The notes: generated from the letters alone by a model not told the origin. 64,000 nucleotides of DNA from CBFHMJ01 sp965656875 (GCA_965656875.1 CBFHMJ010000033.1:132017-196016); one strand, 5' to 3'. Positions 1 to 9,481 are shown, counted from the first letter of the stretch. Made by a program: numbers and translations.

Positions 1-380
1 TATGCAAAAATTTTAATGGATATTGATTAAATGCAAGTAATGAGTAGTAACATCTTTAAAAGTAAGGAAAAGTCAACTCGTAGAATTGGGAAACGGAGAT
101 TAAATTTTTATGACATAGCCCTGGTTTGTCTGAATAAACAACAAGTGTAAAAGGGTATGCTAACTATAGGAAATTAAGAATAAAAAGAGTAACTCGTGTA
201 CTTGTATGAAGTGTCAGAAACACCAGAGCGTGTTTGCATCAGGTTTGAATAAAATGGAAGGAATGGATGGCAGTTAACAACCGTTGAAAATAGATAGTAA
301 CCAGCCCTGATTTGTATCTTAAAAGCCGTGGATGATTGAGCATCTCCATGGCTTTTTTGTTAGTAGACCCGGATATTGAA
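1..380. other. Non-coding left edge
   Basis: No credible coding sequence was seen in this stretch. It is AT-rich, and short open frames on either strand lack a ribosome-binding site or a recognisable product. The only clear element is the hairpin terminator near its right end, which is listed separately and probably serves a gene that lies left of the window. Confidence 0.5.
321..358 (+). terminator. Intrinsic terminator
   Basis: An aaaagccgtgga arm pairs with tccatggctttt around a 12-nt loop and is followed by a run of T on the plus strand. One G-U pair interrupts the stem. It would end a plus-strand transcript entering from the left edge. It also lies beyond the stop codon of the minus-strand DoxX gene, where the reverse reading has a weaker T tract. 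Confidence 0.7.
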
Positions 381-746
381 TTAAATCGCTTGAATAGCGT
401 TTGTGGACCAACGGTGCCTGGCAATATACGCAGCAAGAAGCGTAAAAATGATTGCGGGCAGGGCCGAAGGAATGGCGTAAACCAGATGGAACCAGGTAGC
501 ACCTAACATGATCGGAATGAGTCCTAGTGCGGCAAGTGCTGCCAGTCGGGGCAAGAATAGTGCGATACCGGCGGCCAGTTCAGCCGCACCGATAAAATAG
601 CCGAACCAGGTCGGCAATCCTATCAGTTGAAAGCTTTGGTGTAGTGCTTCAACCCCCGCAAGTTTAGCGCCACCAGCCAGTAACATAGGGAGTGCCAGTA
701 GCGTGGTAAGCGTCCAAATCAAGTGTGTTTTTGTCAGTTTAATCAT
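381..746 (-). CDS. DoxX family membrane protein
   Basis: This 121-residue, very hydrophobic protein has four predicted membrane helices, at roughly residues 8-28, 45-66, 68-88 and 92-110. The order of helices and the G-A-x-E-L-x-x-G-I segment near residue 53 fit the DoxX/DoxX-like family. Family members are small inner-membrane proteins, some linked to quinone or thiol redox chemistry, but the substrate of this one cannot be read from sequence. It is transcribed divergently from the LysR regulator 100 bp away, so it is the natural candidate target of that regulator. No strong ribosome-binding site precedes the start. The family call is fairly secure; the function is not. Confidence 0.75.
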   Translation of the reverse strand: MIKLTKTHLIWTLTTLLALPMLLAGGAKLAGVEALHQSFQLIGLPTWFGYFIGAAELAAGIALFLPRLAALAALGLIPIMLGATWFHLVYAIPSALPAIIFTLLAAYIARHRWSTNAIQAI

Positions 747-846
747 GGTGTTTTATTTTGCTGTGTAAAAGATAGCGCTACTTTACGTGGGTCATACGAT
801 AAATAATAATGATTAAAATCTATTAAAATGAATGGTTTTATTTATC

Positions 847-1740
847 ATGCCGTCGATTGAGCAATTTGAAATGTTTGTGGCAGTGGTTGATGAAGGTGCT
901 GTTCGTCAGGCCGCGAAAAAAGTGCATAAAACGCAACCCACGGTAACAGCCGCAATTAAGAAAATGGAGTCAACATTGGGGTTAACCTTGTTTAACCGCG
1001 ATGGTTATCGAATGCAACCGACGACAGCAGGCTTTCGTATCTATCAGCTCGCCAGAGAAGTACTGGATAAACACCATGAAGTTAATGCCCTGGCACAGCA
1101 TCTTGGTGATGGTCACGAGCCTTTGATCAGCATTGCCGTAGAAGCATCGTTTGACTTGATACTTATCACTGAACCATTGAGACAAATTCAGCAGTTATTT
1201 GGTCATACCCAAATCGATTTATCTCAGGAATATATGTCCGGTGCATTTGAACGGTTGCTCAATGGTTCGGTCGAACTGGCAATTTCACCGGTTAATGCCG
1301 CGTTTTTTCCCACCGGCAAAATGGACGTGTTGCCATTGAGTGTCGGTGAATTTGTTAATGTGGCTTCTCCGGCGTTTGTCGCGAAGTTTGATGGGCTAAC
1401 GAGTGTGCGTCAATTAATAAGCGAATATCAGATTGTGATCAGAGATTCGGGAACCGCAACGCGCGATGTTAACTTTGGTGTTCAGCAGGGGCAACGCACC
1501 TGGTTGGTGAATAGCTTTGATACCAAGAAAGCATTGATTAAGTCAGGGCTTGGATGGGGCAGTTTGCCCCGGTCGGTGATTGAACAAGAATTGGTTTCGG
1601 GAACCCTGATTCCGATGCTATTAAGTGGTTTCAGGCCGTATACCCAGGTGGAATATCACTTGTTGAAACGAAGTGATAAACCGATGGGGCCTGTATTGTC
1701 GAAGATTTGGTCGCTATTCAGTGACTTTGCGACTCATTGA
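847..1740 (+). CDS. LysR family transcriptional regulator
   Basis: An N-terminal winged helix-turn-helix (about residues 2-60, with the pattern AAKKVHKTQPTVTAAI) is followed by a periplasmic-binding-protein-like effector domain (about 88-290). The length of 297 residues is typical of LysR regulators. I start it at the second ATG (847) because family members begin a few residues before the first helix (MPSIEQFEMF). An in-frame ATG at 832 would add five residues, and neither has a clear ribosome-binding site. It is divergent from the DoxX gene. The AT-rich intergenic region, with repeated ATTAAAAT-type words near 810-830, is where its operator would be expected. It converges on the histidine kinase gene with 21 bp between stops. 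Confidence 0.9.
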   Translation: MPSIEQFEMFVAVVDEGAVRQAAKKVHKTQPTVTAAIKKMESTLGLTLFNRDGYRMQPTTAGFRIYQLAREVLDKHHEVNALAQHLGDGHEPLISIAVEASFDLILITEPLRQIQQLFGHTQIDLSQEYMSGAFERLLNGSVELAISPVNAAFFPTGKMDVLPLSVGEFVNVASPAFVAKFDGLTSVRQLISEYQIVIRDSGTATRDVNFGVQQGQRTWLVNSFDTKKALIKSGLGWGSLPRSVIEQELVSGTLIPMLLSGFRPYTQVEYHLLKRSDKPMGPVLSKIWSLFSDFATH

Positions 1741-1761
1741 TTCTTTTTATGTGTTGCTCGG

Positions 1762-3084
1762 CTAACGCACCAGAAAATGGATAATGAACTTTGCGCCACC
1801 CAGGTGACTTTCTTCCACACTAACTTTAGCGTTGTGCTTTTTGGCTATGGTGGCAACGATGGCAAGGCCCAGACCGCAACCACCGGAATCTCTGGAGCGA
1901 CTGGGATCGAGCCGGGTAAAGGGTTCAAAGATGCGTTCTTTTTTACCTGGTGGAACACCGGGGCCATCGTCCTCAACAATTAAACTGACATGCGTTGGTG
2001 TTTGTTGGATAGCAATGCTGCATTGAGAACTGGCGAAACGTCCACCGTTTCTCAACAGATTGGTGAGTAATCGTTGCACAAGTGGGCGTTCTGCCACCAG
2101 GCTGGAATCGCCGTCAATATCACAATTAAATGCCACACCAGGATAGAAAGGTTTTACCGACTCTACACATTCTTCGACCAGCGCTTTGATATTAATAGCC
2201 GTAAAGTTCAATCGGTTATGCTCGTATGTAATGCGCGAATAATAGAGTAATTCTTTAACCAGGCTGTCGAGGTCTTTTAAATAATCATCGATTTTTCCCA
2301 CCAGGGCTTCACGTTCTTCCGGTGATTCTTCACCGATCATATCTAATGCAAACTGAATTCGAGCGAGCGGGCTGCGAAACTCGTGTGCGACACCATGAAA
2401 TAAGTCTCGTTGGGCGGTGATACGCTGTAATTGTTCTTCAGCCTGGTGTTCAAGGCAGGTTCTTAATTGCCCAACCAGTTCGGATAGATCGTTGTCTTTT
2501 TTATCTTTGTGACGCATGCCAGGAAAGTTAATAATGGCGTTGCGCAGCTTGTTATTTTCTTTCTCGTATTGATAGATTCCATGTCCGATCACCAATAAGG
2601 TAATGACCATTGCCAGCAGCCAGCTAAACCATTCCTGAATATAAGTAATATAAGGGCTCCAGGTTAACGGTCCGACGATCATCGAAATATCGTTATTCAG
2701 TGGAAAGGTGAGATAGAAATTTGATTCGTCAATCAGTTCACCTTCATGTTCACCATATTCATCGAAAGCTATATAAGGTGTCGGGATTTCGGTGCTGGTA
2801 TCAAAATCATCCGGTGTGATGGGCGTTGGTTCCAGTGTCTCATTGTCGGCAAAAAAGACGTCAGTATCGTATTTGATGGCCGTGCGATGAGCCAGTGCTT
2901 TCCAGCCTTCTTGTGTCGTGGCGTCCAACTCTTTTTTAATCGCTGCTTTAGCGTCCAGCATATGATTCGTTTCAATACTGAATAGTTTGTCATGCAACAT
3001 GTCTGACAAGGTGGCGGTATGAATAATCATACCCAGTACATTGAAAAGCAGGACATAAAGCAGAAGTCGGGTAAATCGTTTCAT
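1762..3084 (-). CDS. Sensor histidine kinase (RstB-like)
   Basis: This 440-residue membrane kinase is the sensor of a two-component system. Helix 1 is at about residues 7-26, a periplasmic sensor region spans about 27-150, and helix 2 is at about 152-172. The dimerisation/phosphoacceptor helix contains HEFRSPLARIQ with the phosphorylated His at 234. The ATPase domain has an N box (LLTNLLRNGGRF), G1 (VEDDGPGVP), F box (FEPFTRLD) and G2 (GLGLAI). Layout and motifs resemble RstB-type kinases. It lies 56 bp downstream of its response regulator, after an exported lipoprotein gene, so the three probably form one operon. The stimulus is unknown. The product would phosphorylate the regulator encoded just upstream. 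Confidence 0.9.
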   Translation of the reverse strand: MKRFTRLLLYVLLFNVLGMIIHTATLSDMLHDKLFSIETNHMLDAKAAIKKELDATTQEGWKALAHRTAIKYDTDVFFADNETLEPTPITPDDFDTSTEIPTPYIAFDEYGEHEGELIDESNFYLTFPLNNDISMIVGPLTWSPYITYIQEWFSWLLAMVITLLVIGHGIYQYEKENNKLRNAIINFPGMRHKDKKDNDLSELVGQLRTCLEHQAEEQLQRITAQRDLFHGVAHEFRSPLARIQFALDMIGEESPEEREALVGKIDDYLKDLDSLVKELLYYSRITYEHNRLNFTAINIKALVEECVESVKPFYPGVAFNCDIDGDSSLVAERPLVQRLLTNLLRNGGRFASSQCSIAIQQTPTHVSLIVEDDGPGVPPGKKERIFEPFTRLDPSRSRDSGGCGLGLAIVATIAKKHNAKVSVEESHLGGAKFIIHFLVR

Positions 3085-3140
3085 GGGTTTGCCACTTTGT
3101 TGTTGTCGGTAATATGTCTGGTGTTATTGATGATTCTGGA

Positions 3141-3836
3141 TTAATTCGCTAGCAGATAACCTTTGCTGCGAATGGTTTTGATGATGTCCGGATTACGAGG
3201 ATCATCCCCCAGTTTCTTCCGCAGCCGTGAAATTCGCAAATCAATTGAGCGATCCAGCCCATCGTGTTCCAGGCGAAAGATTTGTTGGTGAAGTTGATCG
3301 CGAGAGACAATTACGCCGGTTTGTTGTGCCAGATGCCAGAGTAAATCGAACTCGGCATTGGTTAATGTAATTAACTGATTGTCATAGGTGACTTCACGAC
3401 GACCTGCGTCGATAACCAGCCGTTGATTGTGCGCTTTGACCTGATTCGGACTGACAAATTTATCCTGATTTCCCTGGCGTCTGAGCTGTGCGCGGATATG
3501 AGCGAGTAAAACTCGGGGGCGCACGGGTTTCGTCAGGTAATCATCGGCACCAACTTCCAGCCCGGTGACTTCATCAATTTCGTCGCTTAAAGCGGTCAGC
3601 ATAATAATTGGGCCGTCGAAATAGTGACGAACATTGCGACAGATCGTTAAACCATCGGTGCCAGGAAGCATTAAATCTAAAACGATGAGATCGGGCTTGA
3701 ACTCGTCAATCCGGGCATCGTAATTGTCACCGGTGTGATGAACCGCTGTGGTGAAGCCGTTACGATTCAAAAAGCTGGTAATAAGTTCGGTGAGTTCGAT
3801 ATCGTCGTCTATGACTAAAATCTTGTTTTGCTGCAT
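3141..3836 (-). CDS. OmpR-family response regulator (RstA-like)
   Basis: This is a 231-residue DNA-binding response regulator. The receiver domain (about 5-118) has the acidic pair at D10-D12, the phosphoacceptor D54 in VLDLMLPG, and the conserved Lys in YLTKPVRP. The C-terminal OmpR/PhoB winged helix (about 135-228) ends with the usual KKLGDDP...KTIRSKGYLL pattern. The partner kinase follows 56 bp downstream. OmpR-family proteins bind tandem direct repeats about 10-11 bp apart. Such repeats occur upstream of three exported-protein genes in this window, so this regulator or its relative at 51682 is a candidate for them. Confidence 0.92.
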   Translation of the reverse strand: MQQNKILVIDDDIELTELITSFLNRNGFTTAVHHTGDNYDARIDEFKPDLIVLDLMLPGTDGLTICRNVRHYFDGPIIMLTALSDEIDEVTGLEVGADDYLTKPVRPRVLLAHIRAQLRRQGNQDKFVSPNQVKAHNQRLVIDAGRREVTYDNQLITLTNAEFDLLWHLAQQTGVIVSRDQLHQQIFRLEHDGLDRSIDLRISRLRKKLGDDPRNPDIIKTIRSKGYLLAN

Positions 3837-3853
3837 GAGTATGAGTGCCCGGG

Positions 3854-4300
3854 TTAGCGCGTAGATTGTCTGGCTTTATCAGAGCGCGACATTTTACGCA
3901 TAAATGGGTTAGTAATAATAATTTTTGTTTGTGTGCTAATTACTTGCTGGTTGTTATCAAGTGGAATATTAATGCCTATCAATTCTGGCATCGCCCGGCA
4001 GCGGTCGGGGCGAGTTCGATTGACTGTCAGCGTCTGGTATTGACTGTTCTGCTGATTTTGTGGCGTAAAAGACAGGCTAAAGCTCTCAGTCGTTGTACAC
4101 CCGGTAGATTTTACTAACACCCAAATCGCTTTTTCTTTGATATCAACGCCATACAGTGGTTCTACCGTCATGTCTGTCTGAGTAGCCGAACCAGTATGCA
4201 GGCCGGTGGATGTGGTACAGCCACTGAGAGACATCAGTGCGAACAATCCGCCAAAAAAACAGGCGTTGTAGACAATATTTCTTAAATTCCTTGCTGACAT
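3854..4300 (-). CDS. Predicted lipoprotein, unknown function
   Basis: The protein has a basic N-terminus, a hydrophobic stretch and a lipobox (SLSGC, Cys28 when counted from the ATG at 4300). After cleavage, a small 120-residue domain would be lipid-anchored at the cell envelope. I prefer the ATG at 4300 because it gives a normal-length signal peptide; an in-frame ATG at 4327 adds nine residues. It lies 17 bp upstream of the response-regulator gene on the same strand, so it is probably the first gene of that operon. It may be a periplasmic accessory of the kinase or simply co-regulated. I do not recognise the family of the mature part. Confidence 0.7.
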   Translation of the reverse strand: MSARNLRNIVYNACFFGGLFALMSLSGCTTSTGLHTGSATQTDMTVEPLYGVDIKEKAIWVLVKSTGCTTTESFSLSFTPQNQQNSQYQTLTVNRTRPDRCRAMPELIGINIPLDNNQQVISTQTKIIITNPFMRKMSRSDKARQSTR

Positions 4301-4359
4301 AGCAATAAGCCTTATTGAACAAAACAAAGCGAGTTCAGTTTCCTGAACTCGCGAGCAAA

Positions 4360-6306
4360 TTAGTGAGCGTAACGACGAATACTAATCATTAAACCTGATA
4401 GTAGCAGTAAAAACAGATTCATTGTGCCGCCCGAACCACCACTTTTCTGAATGGTAACAGGCACATTTTGTGTGGCACTCAGGCCGTACTGATCGGTTAC
4501 TGTTAATTTTAGCGTAACCGTACCTGCCTTGCTGCCTGCGGTTAATGAAGCTGTCGCAGCCGTTGCATTCGCTATGGTGCTGTTTAGCGCATCACCAACA
4601 ATCTCCCATTGATAGCTTAAACTGTCGCCGTCAGGATCTGCCGTGGCGCTGGCATTTAGCGTCAGGGTATTTTTCGCTTTCACATTCAGGTTACTGCCTG
4701 CGACCGAAATTGTCGGTTGACGGTTAGTAAAGGTACTGTTTACCGCATCAACCCAGGCTTTATCGGCACCAACTTCATCTTCGTCTGTGGTGTCTTTTTC
4801 ATAGACGATTGCGATACGGTCATTGCCGTCGGTCAGTGGTACTTCAAACGATTGAAACTCCGTATTATCAACACCTGTCGCGAAGAAATTCAGTCGTTTA
4901 CCGTTTTGGAAAACGCTCAGGCCGTCGTAACCGTCTTCAGCTTCCACTCGATACTGAAATGCAAAGTTGGTAGAACGATTACTTTTCATCACGCCAAGCA
5001 GGACAGATTGCTGACGATGAGTAATAACACCAGACTCCAGTGCGCTGTTTCCGGCTGCCACATAGGTGGTTTGTTCTGACCAGATTTGGTCGCCGCCTGA
5101 ATACCATTGAATATCCGGGTTGCTGGTGTCCAGAATTTGACTGGCAGGCAGTGCGAATGGTTCCAACGGTTTGTAGGATACAAAGTGGGTAGCCAGATTA
5201 TTACCCGGATGGGTAGTCGCAACATTCATTGCGAATTGTGCAACGCCAGTTTGATCCGCTGCAACTTTTACGGTGAATTCACAGCTTTGCCCTTGACTGA
5301 TTGCGGTGTCAGAGCAGCCGTTGGTGATGACTTCTGGTTGTGCTGCATTATCGATATTGTCGAATGAAATACCAGAAACCTGATAATCCGTATCGCCGAC
5401 ATTTTTCATGCTGAAAGTCAGCACTTCTTCAAAATCATTTTCCACATAACCGACTGCCAGGCGTTGACGATAAGATACACCCGCTTTCTTTTGTGTAACC
5501 CAGTCAACAAATTGCGAAACCCGAGCGTAGACCCCAGGATAACCAGCCAGCGCACAGCCTTCTCCAAAGCTGACAATCCCGACCTGATAATACTGATCAT
5601 TACGATTTATGATGAGAGGACCACCACTGTCGCCCTGACAAGAATCTTTACCGCCTTGCTCAAACCCGGCACACAGCATTTGATCGGTGATTTCGCCATC
5701 ATAACTTTCATTACAGCTTGCCTGATCAACCAGCGGGACATTTACTTTGTGTAGGATGTCTGGAAAAGAAGGCGCTTCTGTTGACTGATTTCCCCAACCC
5801 ATAACCGTTAACATATCACCGGTGTTAATGGTGTTTTCAATGGCAGAGTCGGCAATGTTGATTGGTGTTACGCCGGTAACTTCCTGTTCCAGTTCTAAAA
5901 TTGCAATATCGTTGTTGATGCCACTTAGTCCTGTTCCATATTGCTCATGTAAGTAAAACTGCGCAACACTGTAGCGCTGACCATTAGTCGGATCGCTGAC
6001 TTTATATTGACCAATGACAACATCAACATCGCTGGCATCGTGAATATTCTCAAGGCAGTGGGCGGCGGTTAATACATAGCGTCCACCAATGAATGATGCA
6101 CCACAAAAAGGGGCGGCATCACTGGCTGTATTTGACGCACGTACCAGTGCAGTCATAAATGGGAATTCATGTTGCTCTGCCGGTTCGCCATCAATGATGC
6201 GAGGTTGGTCAAGTCCTGAACCAGTAGACGTTTTAGCTGCTTCTGCATTGAAAGCGCTGACTGATAACGCTGCGCAAACAGTATAAAACAGAGGATTTAC
6301 TTTCAT
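4360..6306 (-). CDS. Secreted trypsin-like serine protease with GlyGly-CTERM anchor
   Basis: A signal peptide (about residues 1-23, ending NAEA) precedes an S1 chymotrypsin-fold domain starting at RIIDGE. The triad is His83 (TAAHC), Asp133 (NNDIAIL) and Ser227 (GDSGGP). Beyond about residue 265 come a beta-rich region and a PKD-like domain (about 530-620, with ADPDGDSLSYQWEI). The C-terminus has SGGSGG, a hydrophobic helix and basic residues. That tail is the GlyGly-CTERM signal, cleaved by rhombosortase in type II-secreting bacteria, as for the Vibrio Ves proteases. The ATG at 6306 has GGAGA six bases upstream; the ATG at 6318 has no such site. Three TGTA repeats lie about 90-115 bp upstream. 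It is divergent from the S41 peptidase gene. Confidence 0.9.
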   Translation of the reverse strand: MKVNPLFYTVCAALSVSAFNAEAAKTSTGSGLDQPRIIDGEPAEQHEFPFMTALVRASNTASDAAPFCGASFIGGRYVLTAAHCLENIHDASDVDVVIGQYKVSDPTNGQRYSVAQFYLHEQYGTGLSGINNDIAILELEQEVTGVTPINIADSAIENTINTGDMLTVMGWGNQSTEAPSFPDILHKVNVPLVDQASCNESYDGEITDQMLCAGFEQGGKDSCQGDSGGPLIINRNDQYYQVGIVSFGEGCALAGYPGVYARVSQFVDWVTQKKAGVSYRQRLAVGYVENDFEEVLTFSMKNVGDTDYQVSGISFDNIDNAAQPEVITNGCSDTAISQGQSCEFTVKVAADQTGVAQFAMNVATTHPGNNLATHFVSYKPLEPFALPASQILDTSNPDIQWYSGGDQIWSEQTTYVAAGNSALESGVITHRQQSVLLGVMKSNRSTNFAFQYRVEAEDGYDGLSVFQNGKRLNFFATGVDNTEFQSFEVPLTDGNDRIAIVYEKDTTDEDEVGADKAWVDAVNSTFTNRQPTISVAGSNLNVKAKNTLTLNASATADPDGDSLSYQWEIVGDALNSTIANATAATASLTAGSKAGTVTLKLTVTDQYGLSATQNVPVTIQKSGGSGGTMNLFLLLLSGLMISIRRYAH

Positions 6307-6396
6307 TGTTGTCTCCATGTTGCTGTTGCCTGAGTTGCTGTTGTTGATATGGCAAAAAACTATACCGGGGAGACTGGCGGATTAATTTAGTGACTC

Positions 6397-6421
6397 TGTA
6401 GCGGTTTTGTATCAGTTTGTA
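6397..6421. promoter_or_regulatory. Triple TGTA direct repeat, candidate OmpR-family operator
   Basis: TGTA occurs at 6397, 6408 and 6418, spacings of 11 and 10 bp, in the divergent region between the trypsin-like protease and the S41 peptidase. The last two copies are embedded in TTGTATCAG and TTGTACGAG. A near-identical arrangement stands upstream of the reprolysin-like protease (32263-32287), and a related one upstream of the 51.5-kb lipoprotein. Helical-phase direct repeats are typical of OmpR-family binding sites. Binding by either local regulator is inference. Confidence 0.45.
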
Positions 6422-6600
6422 CGAGCAGCCCGGACAAAGATACATTCAGCCTGTTTCCGATACAGCGAGTTTTAATGGAAATGGGGTGATTTCTTTAAAT
6501 TTATGACGAAAATACAAAAGGTTATCGGGAAATAACTTGAAATAAAGGCGAGAGATGGTTAGCGTCTACCGCATCTAAAAAGGAATTCACTTCGTTAAAC

Positions 6601-7869
6601 ATGAAAAAATTCATACTTTCGACACTGCTAGTGTCTACGTTATCTGGTTGTGCTGAACCGGTTAGGGAACAGTCTCAGATTGAGACATTTAATGGTCAGC
6701 AAGCCTGGGATGAACTTAACACAGCGTTAGCATCAAACTATGCTTATCTGGAAGACAGCCAGGTTTCTTCGAATCACATCTTCTCCACGTTTGCTCCGCA
6801 ATTAATACAGGCAACTGATCGTCGAACATTTATCGACACCGCTCAGGCAATGTTGCGACACTTTCATGATCCACATTTGAATCTTGGTCCCTATGACCTT
6901 GAAGATTACAGTGTGTATCCAACGGGTTCTGATATCTATGCCGAGTTCAAATCAAGCCATTCTTTACCTGTCATCGTTGATGTAAAAGCCGGTTCTGCGG
7001 CGGCGGAGGCTGGGGTTCGTCCGGGCATGATCATTAAAGGGATTAATGGCGTAACCGTAGACAGTGCAATTACTCATGTGATGCGAGTTTCAAAGGAACA
7101 GCTCTCCTGGCACCAGCAGCGTTTCGCATTGAACATTGCCCTGGGCGGCAAGCGTTATCAACCCAGAACATTGCTGTTAACCAACGGCGATCATGAATGT
7201 CTGACCATTGAACTGGCGGCCACGTATGACGCGATTAACGCCCTGAGTGACGGGCCTTTGGTCAGCCACAGGCAAATAGGTGACGTTGGTTATATTCGCA
7301 TCAATAACAGTCTTGGAAATTCCGACACGTCAAAGGCTTTTAAACAAGCGTTAGAAGCACTGGAAGGCAGTCAGGGTTGGATCATTGATTTGCGAAATAC
7401 CCCGAGCGGCGGCAATACAGGTGTGGCAGAACCCATGATGGGCCATTTTGTTGATAAAACAACGGTTTATCAAACCTATCAGCGCCAGACGGAAACAACA
7501 TCCTGGCAGCAAGCGGAGAAACAGCAAGCGACAGCATCACCGCAGCAACCATTTATCGATAAGCCGTTCGTGGTCCTCGCTGGTCGCTGGACTGGCAGCA
7601 TGGGTGAGGGAACAACGATTGGCCTGGATGCGCTGGGCGCAAAAGCAATAATCGGAGCGCCTATGGCAGATTTGTTGGGCGGCATTCAACAAATTAAACT
7701 CGAAGAATCAGACGCCTGGATTGATATCGCTTATGAGCGCTTGTTTCATGTTGATGGCACGTTTAGAGAAGATTTTGTTCCATCCATAAAACTGGATGCG
7801 GCTGATTTAGATCAGGATGGCAATGATCCCGCTTTAGCCAAGGCACTGGCATTGTTACAAACCCGGTAA
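6601..7869 (+). CDS. S41 family peptidase lipoprotein
   Basis: A 422-residue envelope protein with a lipoprotein signal (TLSGC, Cys17). An N-terminal helical region is followed by a PDZ-like segment (about 120-165, with AGVRPGMIIKGINGV). The C-terminal tail-specific-protease fold (about 225-400) contains IIDLRNTPSGG and the nucleophile Ser333 in TGSMGEG. Family members cleave peptides near their C-termini or degrade envelope proteins. The catalytic base is not obvious by eye. It is divergent from the secreted trypsin-like protease, with which it shares a 294-bp intergenic region. The nearest purine-rich motif (AAGGA) is about 16 bases before the ATG, rather far, so the start is probable rather than certain. 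Confidence 0.85.
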   Translation: MKKFILSTLLVSTLSGCAEPVREQSQIETFNGQQAWDELNTALASNYAYLEDSQVSSNHIFSTFAPQLIQATDRRTFIDTAQAMLRHFHDPHLNLGPYDLEDYSVYPTGSDIYAEFKSSHSLPVIVDVKAGSAAAEAGVRPGMIIKGINGVTVDSAITHVMRVSKEQLSWHQQRFALNIALGGKRYQPRTLLLTNGDHECLTIELAATYDAINALSDGPLVSHRQIGDVGYIRINNSLGNSDTSKAFKQALEALEGSQGWIIDLRNTPSGGNTGVAEPMMGHFVDKTTVYQTYQRQTETTSWQQAEKQQATASPQQPFIDKPFVVLAGRWTGSMGEGTTIGLDALGAKAIIGAPMADLLGGIQQIKLEESDAWIDIAYERLFHVDGTFREDFVPSIKLDAADLDQDGNDPALAKALALLQTR

Positions 7870-7970
7870 AAAATCTGCTTGATTTGGCCGATTATCACTT
7901 GTCAGTCTTTGCTAACCTCAGTGAGTAACTTGTTGTGTTGTTTGAGTAAAAATGGATGGGTGGTTGTTGT

Positions 7971-8345
7971 ATGGCCGTTGAAATTCAACATTATAAAAAC
8001 AATGTGTTTACGCATCAGGGGCAGTGTGATTTAACAGGATTTACGGCGAAACTGCCGTTAGTCAGTAAAAAACTGAATGCTGCGGGGAGTTTACGAAAAC
8101 CTCTGATTGTTTACTCCGGCTTTCATAGTCACCCGGGTCGTGGCGACTTTAAGTCAGCATTCAGCAAAACTGAAAATAAAGTGTTCGGCAAGATTGTTCG
8201 GTCGTTCAGGTGGAGCATATACCGCAATCTGTCTCACGGACCTGTGCTGCCAGAAATCAAAGCAGCGCTGATGCGAGGCAATGTGTTTTTTGCCTGGTCC
8301 GACAGTGATATCTGGATAAAGAAGAACAGTGAGTTAACGCGTTGA
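7971..8345 (+). CDS. Hypothetical protein, 124 residues
   Basis: I do not recognise this protein. It is small and basic, with no signal peptide or membrane helix. It has a Gly/His-rich patch (GFHSHPGRGDF, near residue 55) and an aromatic C-terminal part. I start it at MAVEIQ (7971); an in-frame ATG at 7956 adds MGGCC. Codon use looks like that of its neighbours, and it fills the gap between the S41 peptidase and the convergent HAD gene, so it is probably real. The His-rich patch could bind metal, but that is speculation. Confidence 0.5.
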   Translation: MAVEIQHYKNNVFTHQGQCDLTGFTAKLPLVSKKLNAAGSLRKPLIVYSGFHSHPGRGDFKSAFSKTENKVFGKIVRSFRWSIYRNLSHGPVLPEIKAALMRGNVFFAWSDSDIWIKKNSELTR

Positions 8346-8388
8346 CATCCACGTTGCTGGTTTATCGCTAAACTGTCTGCTAATCATT

Positions 8389-9381
8389 TTATTTACTCGG
8401 GTAAATCACCCGCCAGTCTTTTTTCATATCGACAATGGTCCAGTTGTTTTTGCGGGCTTCAGTCAGCCCTTTGTCGAGACGACCAATGGATGATTCCTTG
8501 TCATACGCCCATTCTCGTGTTGTATCGGTATGATGGACATACAAGGCAAACCGCAATCCGTCTCCGGCACTAATCCATTGAAGCATGTGCAAATCGCCAT
8601 CCGAATTGCCAAAGGCGGCGATTGGGCGACGGCCAATATGTTGATGAATAGCAATCACTTTACCTTGTTTGTCATCAATAAAGTTGATTTCTGGCAAACG
8701 GATGAGGCTGGGTTCTCCATGGTTCAGTTGGTATTGCGTTTTAATGCTGCTGCCGATGACTTGTTCTGGCGGAATGCCGTAAACAGCCTCTGTCCAGGGA
8801 CGCATAAATTCGATTCCGCCGCCAGACACAATATAGGTTTTGAATTGCTTGCTTCTGAGATAGGCGAGCAGTTCAAGCATGGGTTGATAAACCATATCCG
8901 TTAACGGTTTCTGACTGACCGGATGTTTTGCGGTAGCTATCCAGCGTGTGACCAATTGTTCAAATTCGGTGGTTGTCATACCTGCGTGCGTTGCCATAAC
9001 GAGTTCCAGGATGGCGTGTTCACCCCCAGAAAGTGCTTTCTTAAGGTCGCCTTTCAGGATTGAGGCAAATGGCTCTTGTTGCTGCCATTCCGGGTGTTCT
9101 GGCGCAAGTGTTTTTATCCGATCCATCACAAAAAACAACTGAAAATAAACGGGTTGTTCAGACCATAATGTGCCGTCATTATCAAACGTGGCGATACGCT
9201 CAGCAGGAGGAACGTAGTGCTGAGATGCTGGATTAGTGACTTGCTCAACAAACCTGAGAATCGATTGTTTACTGGGGGTTTCGTTCCAGGAAGGCAGTGG
9301 GTCAATGGGTAATGCTTGTAACCAACAGGGAAGAAGAAAGCAGAAAATAATAAACGTTTGTCGTAACAAGCGAGATTTCAT
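8389..9381 (-). CDS. HAD-superfamily phosphatase, exported
   Basis: This 330-residue protein has an N-terminal signal peptide (cleavage near residue 23, after LQA). It then has a haloacid-dehalogenase hydrolase core: motif I FDNDGTLW with the nucleophile Asp, motif II VSGGG, a conserved Lys region, and motif IV AFGNSDGD. These motifs match the phosphoserine-phosphatase-like branch, and the export signal suggests a periplasmic phosphatase. The substrate is unknown. It is downstream of the arylsulfatase on the same strand, but a perfect 15-bp hairpin lies between them, so transcription may be partly uncoupled. Pairing of an exported phosphatase with a sulfatase would suit scavenging of organic phosphate and sulfate esters, which is inference. 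Confidence 0.85.
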   Translation of the reverse strand: MKSRLLRQTFIIFCFLLPCWLQALPIDPLPSWNETPSKQSILRFVEQVTNPASQHYVPPAERIATFDNDGTLWSEQPVYFQLFFVMDRIKTLAPEHPEWQQQEPFASILKGDLKKALSGGEHAILELVMATHAGMTTTEFEQLVTRWIATAKHPVSQKPLTDMVYQPMLELLAYLRSKQFKTYIVSGGGIEFMRPWTEAVYGIPPEQVIGSSIKTQYQLNHGEPSLIRLPEINFIDDKQGKVIAIHQHIGRRPIAAFGNSDGDLHMLQWISAGDGLRFALYVHHTDTTREWAYDKESSIGRLDKGLTEARKNNWTIVDMKKDWRVIYPSK

Positions 9382-9418
9382 TAGACTATTTTCCTAAGTC
9401 CGGGTTCATCATTGAAAA

Positions 9419-9453
9419 CAGAAAAATGGCATAGAGGATATGCCATTTTTCTG
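9419..9453 (-). terminator. Intrinsic terminator after the arylsulfatase
   Basis: A perfect 15-bp stem (cagaaaaatggcata pairing with tatgccatttttctg) encloses a 5-nt loop. Its U-rich descending arm can serve either strand. It lies 29 bp past the sulfatase stop codon and 38 bp before the start of the HAD gene. Confidence 0.8.
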
Positions 9454-9481
9454 CGTGTGGTTACTGCTTGTTGGGTGATTA

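Noticed and set aside
219..236. Small hairpin aaacac/gtgttt near the left edge
   Set aside because: Six-bp arms in AT-rich DNA without T tract or nearby gene start; likely chance.
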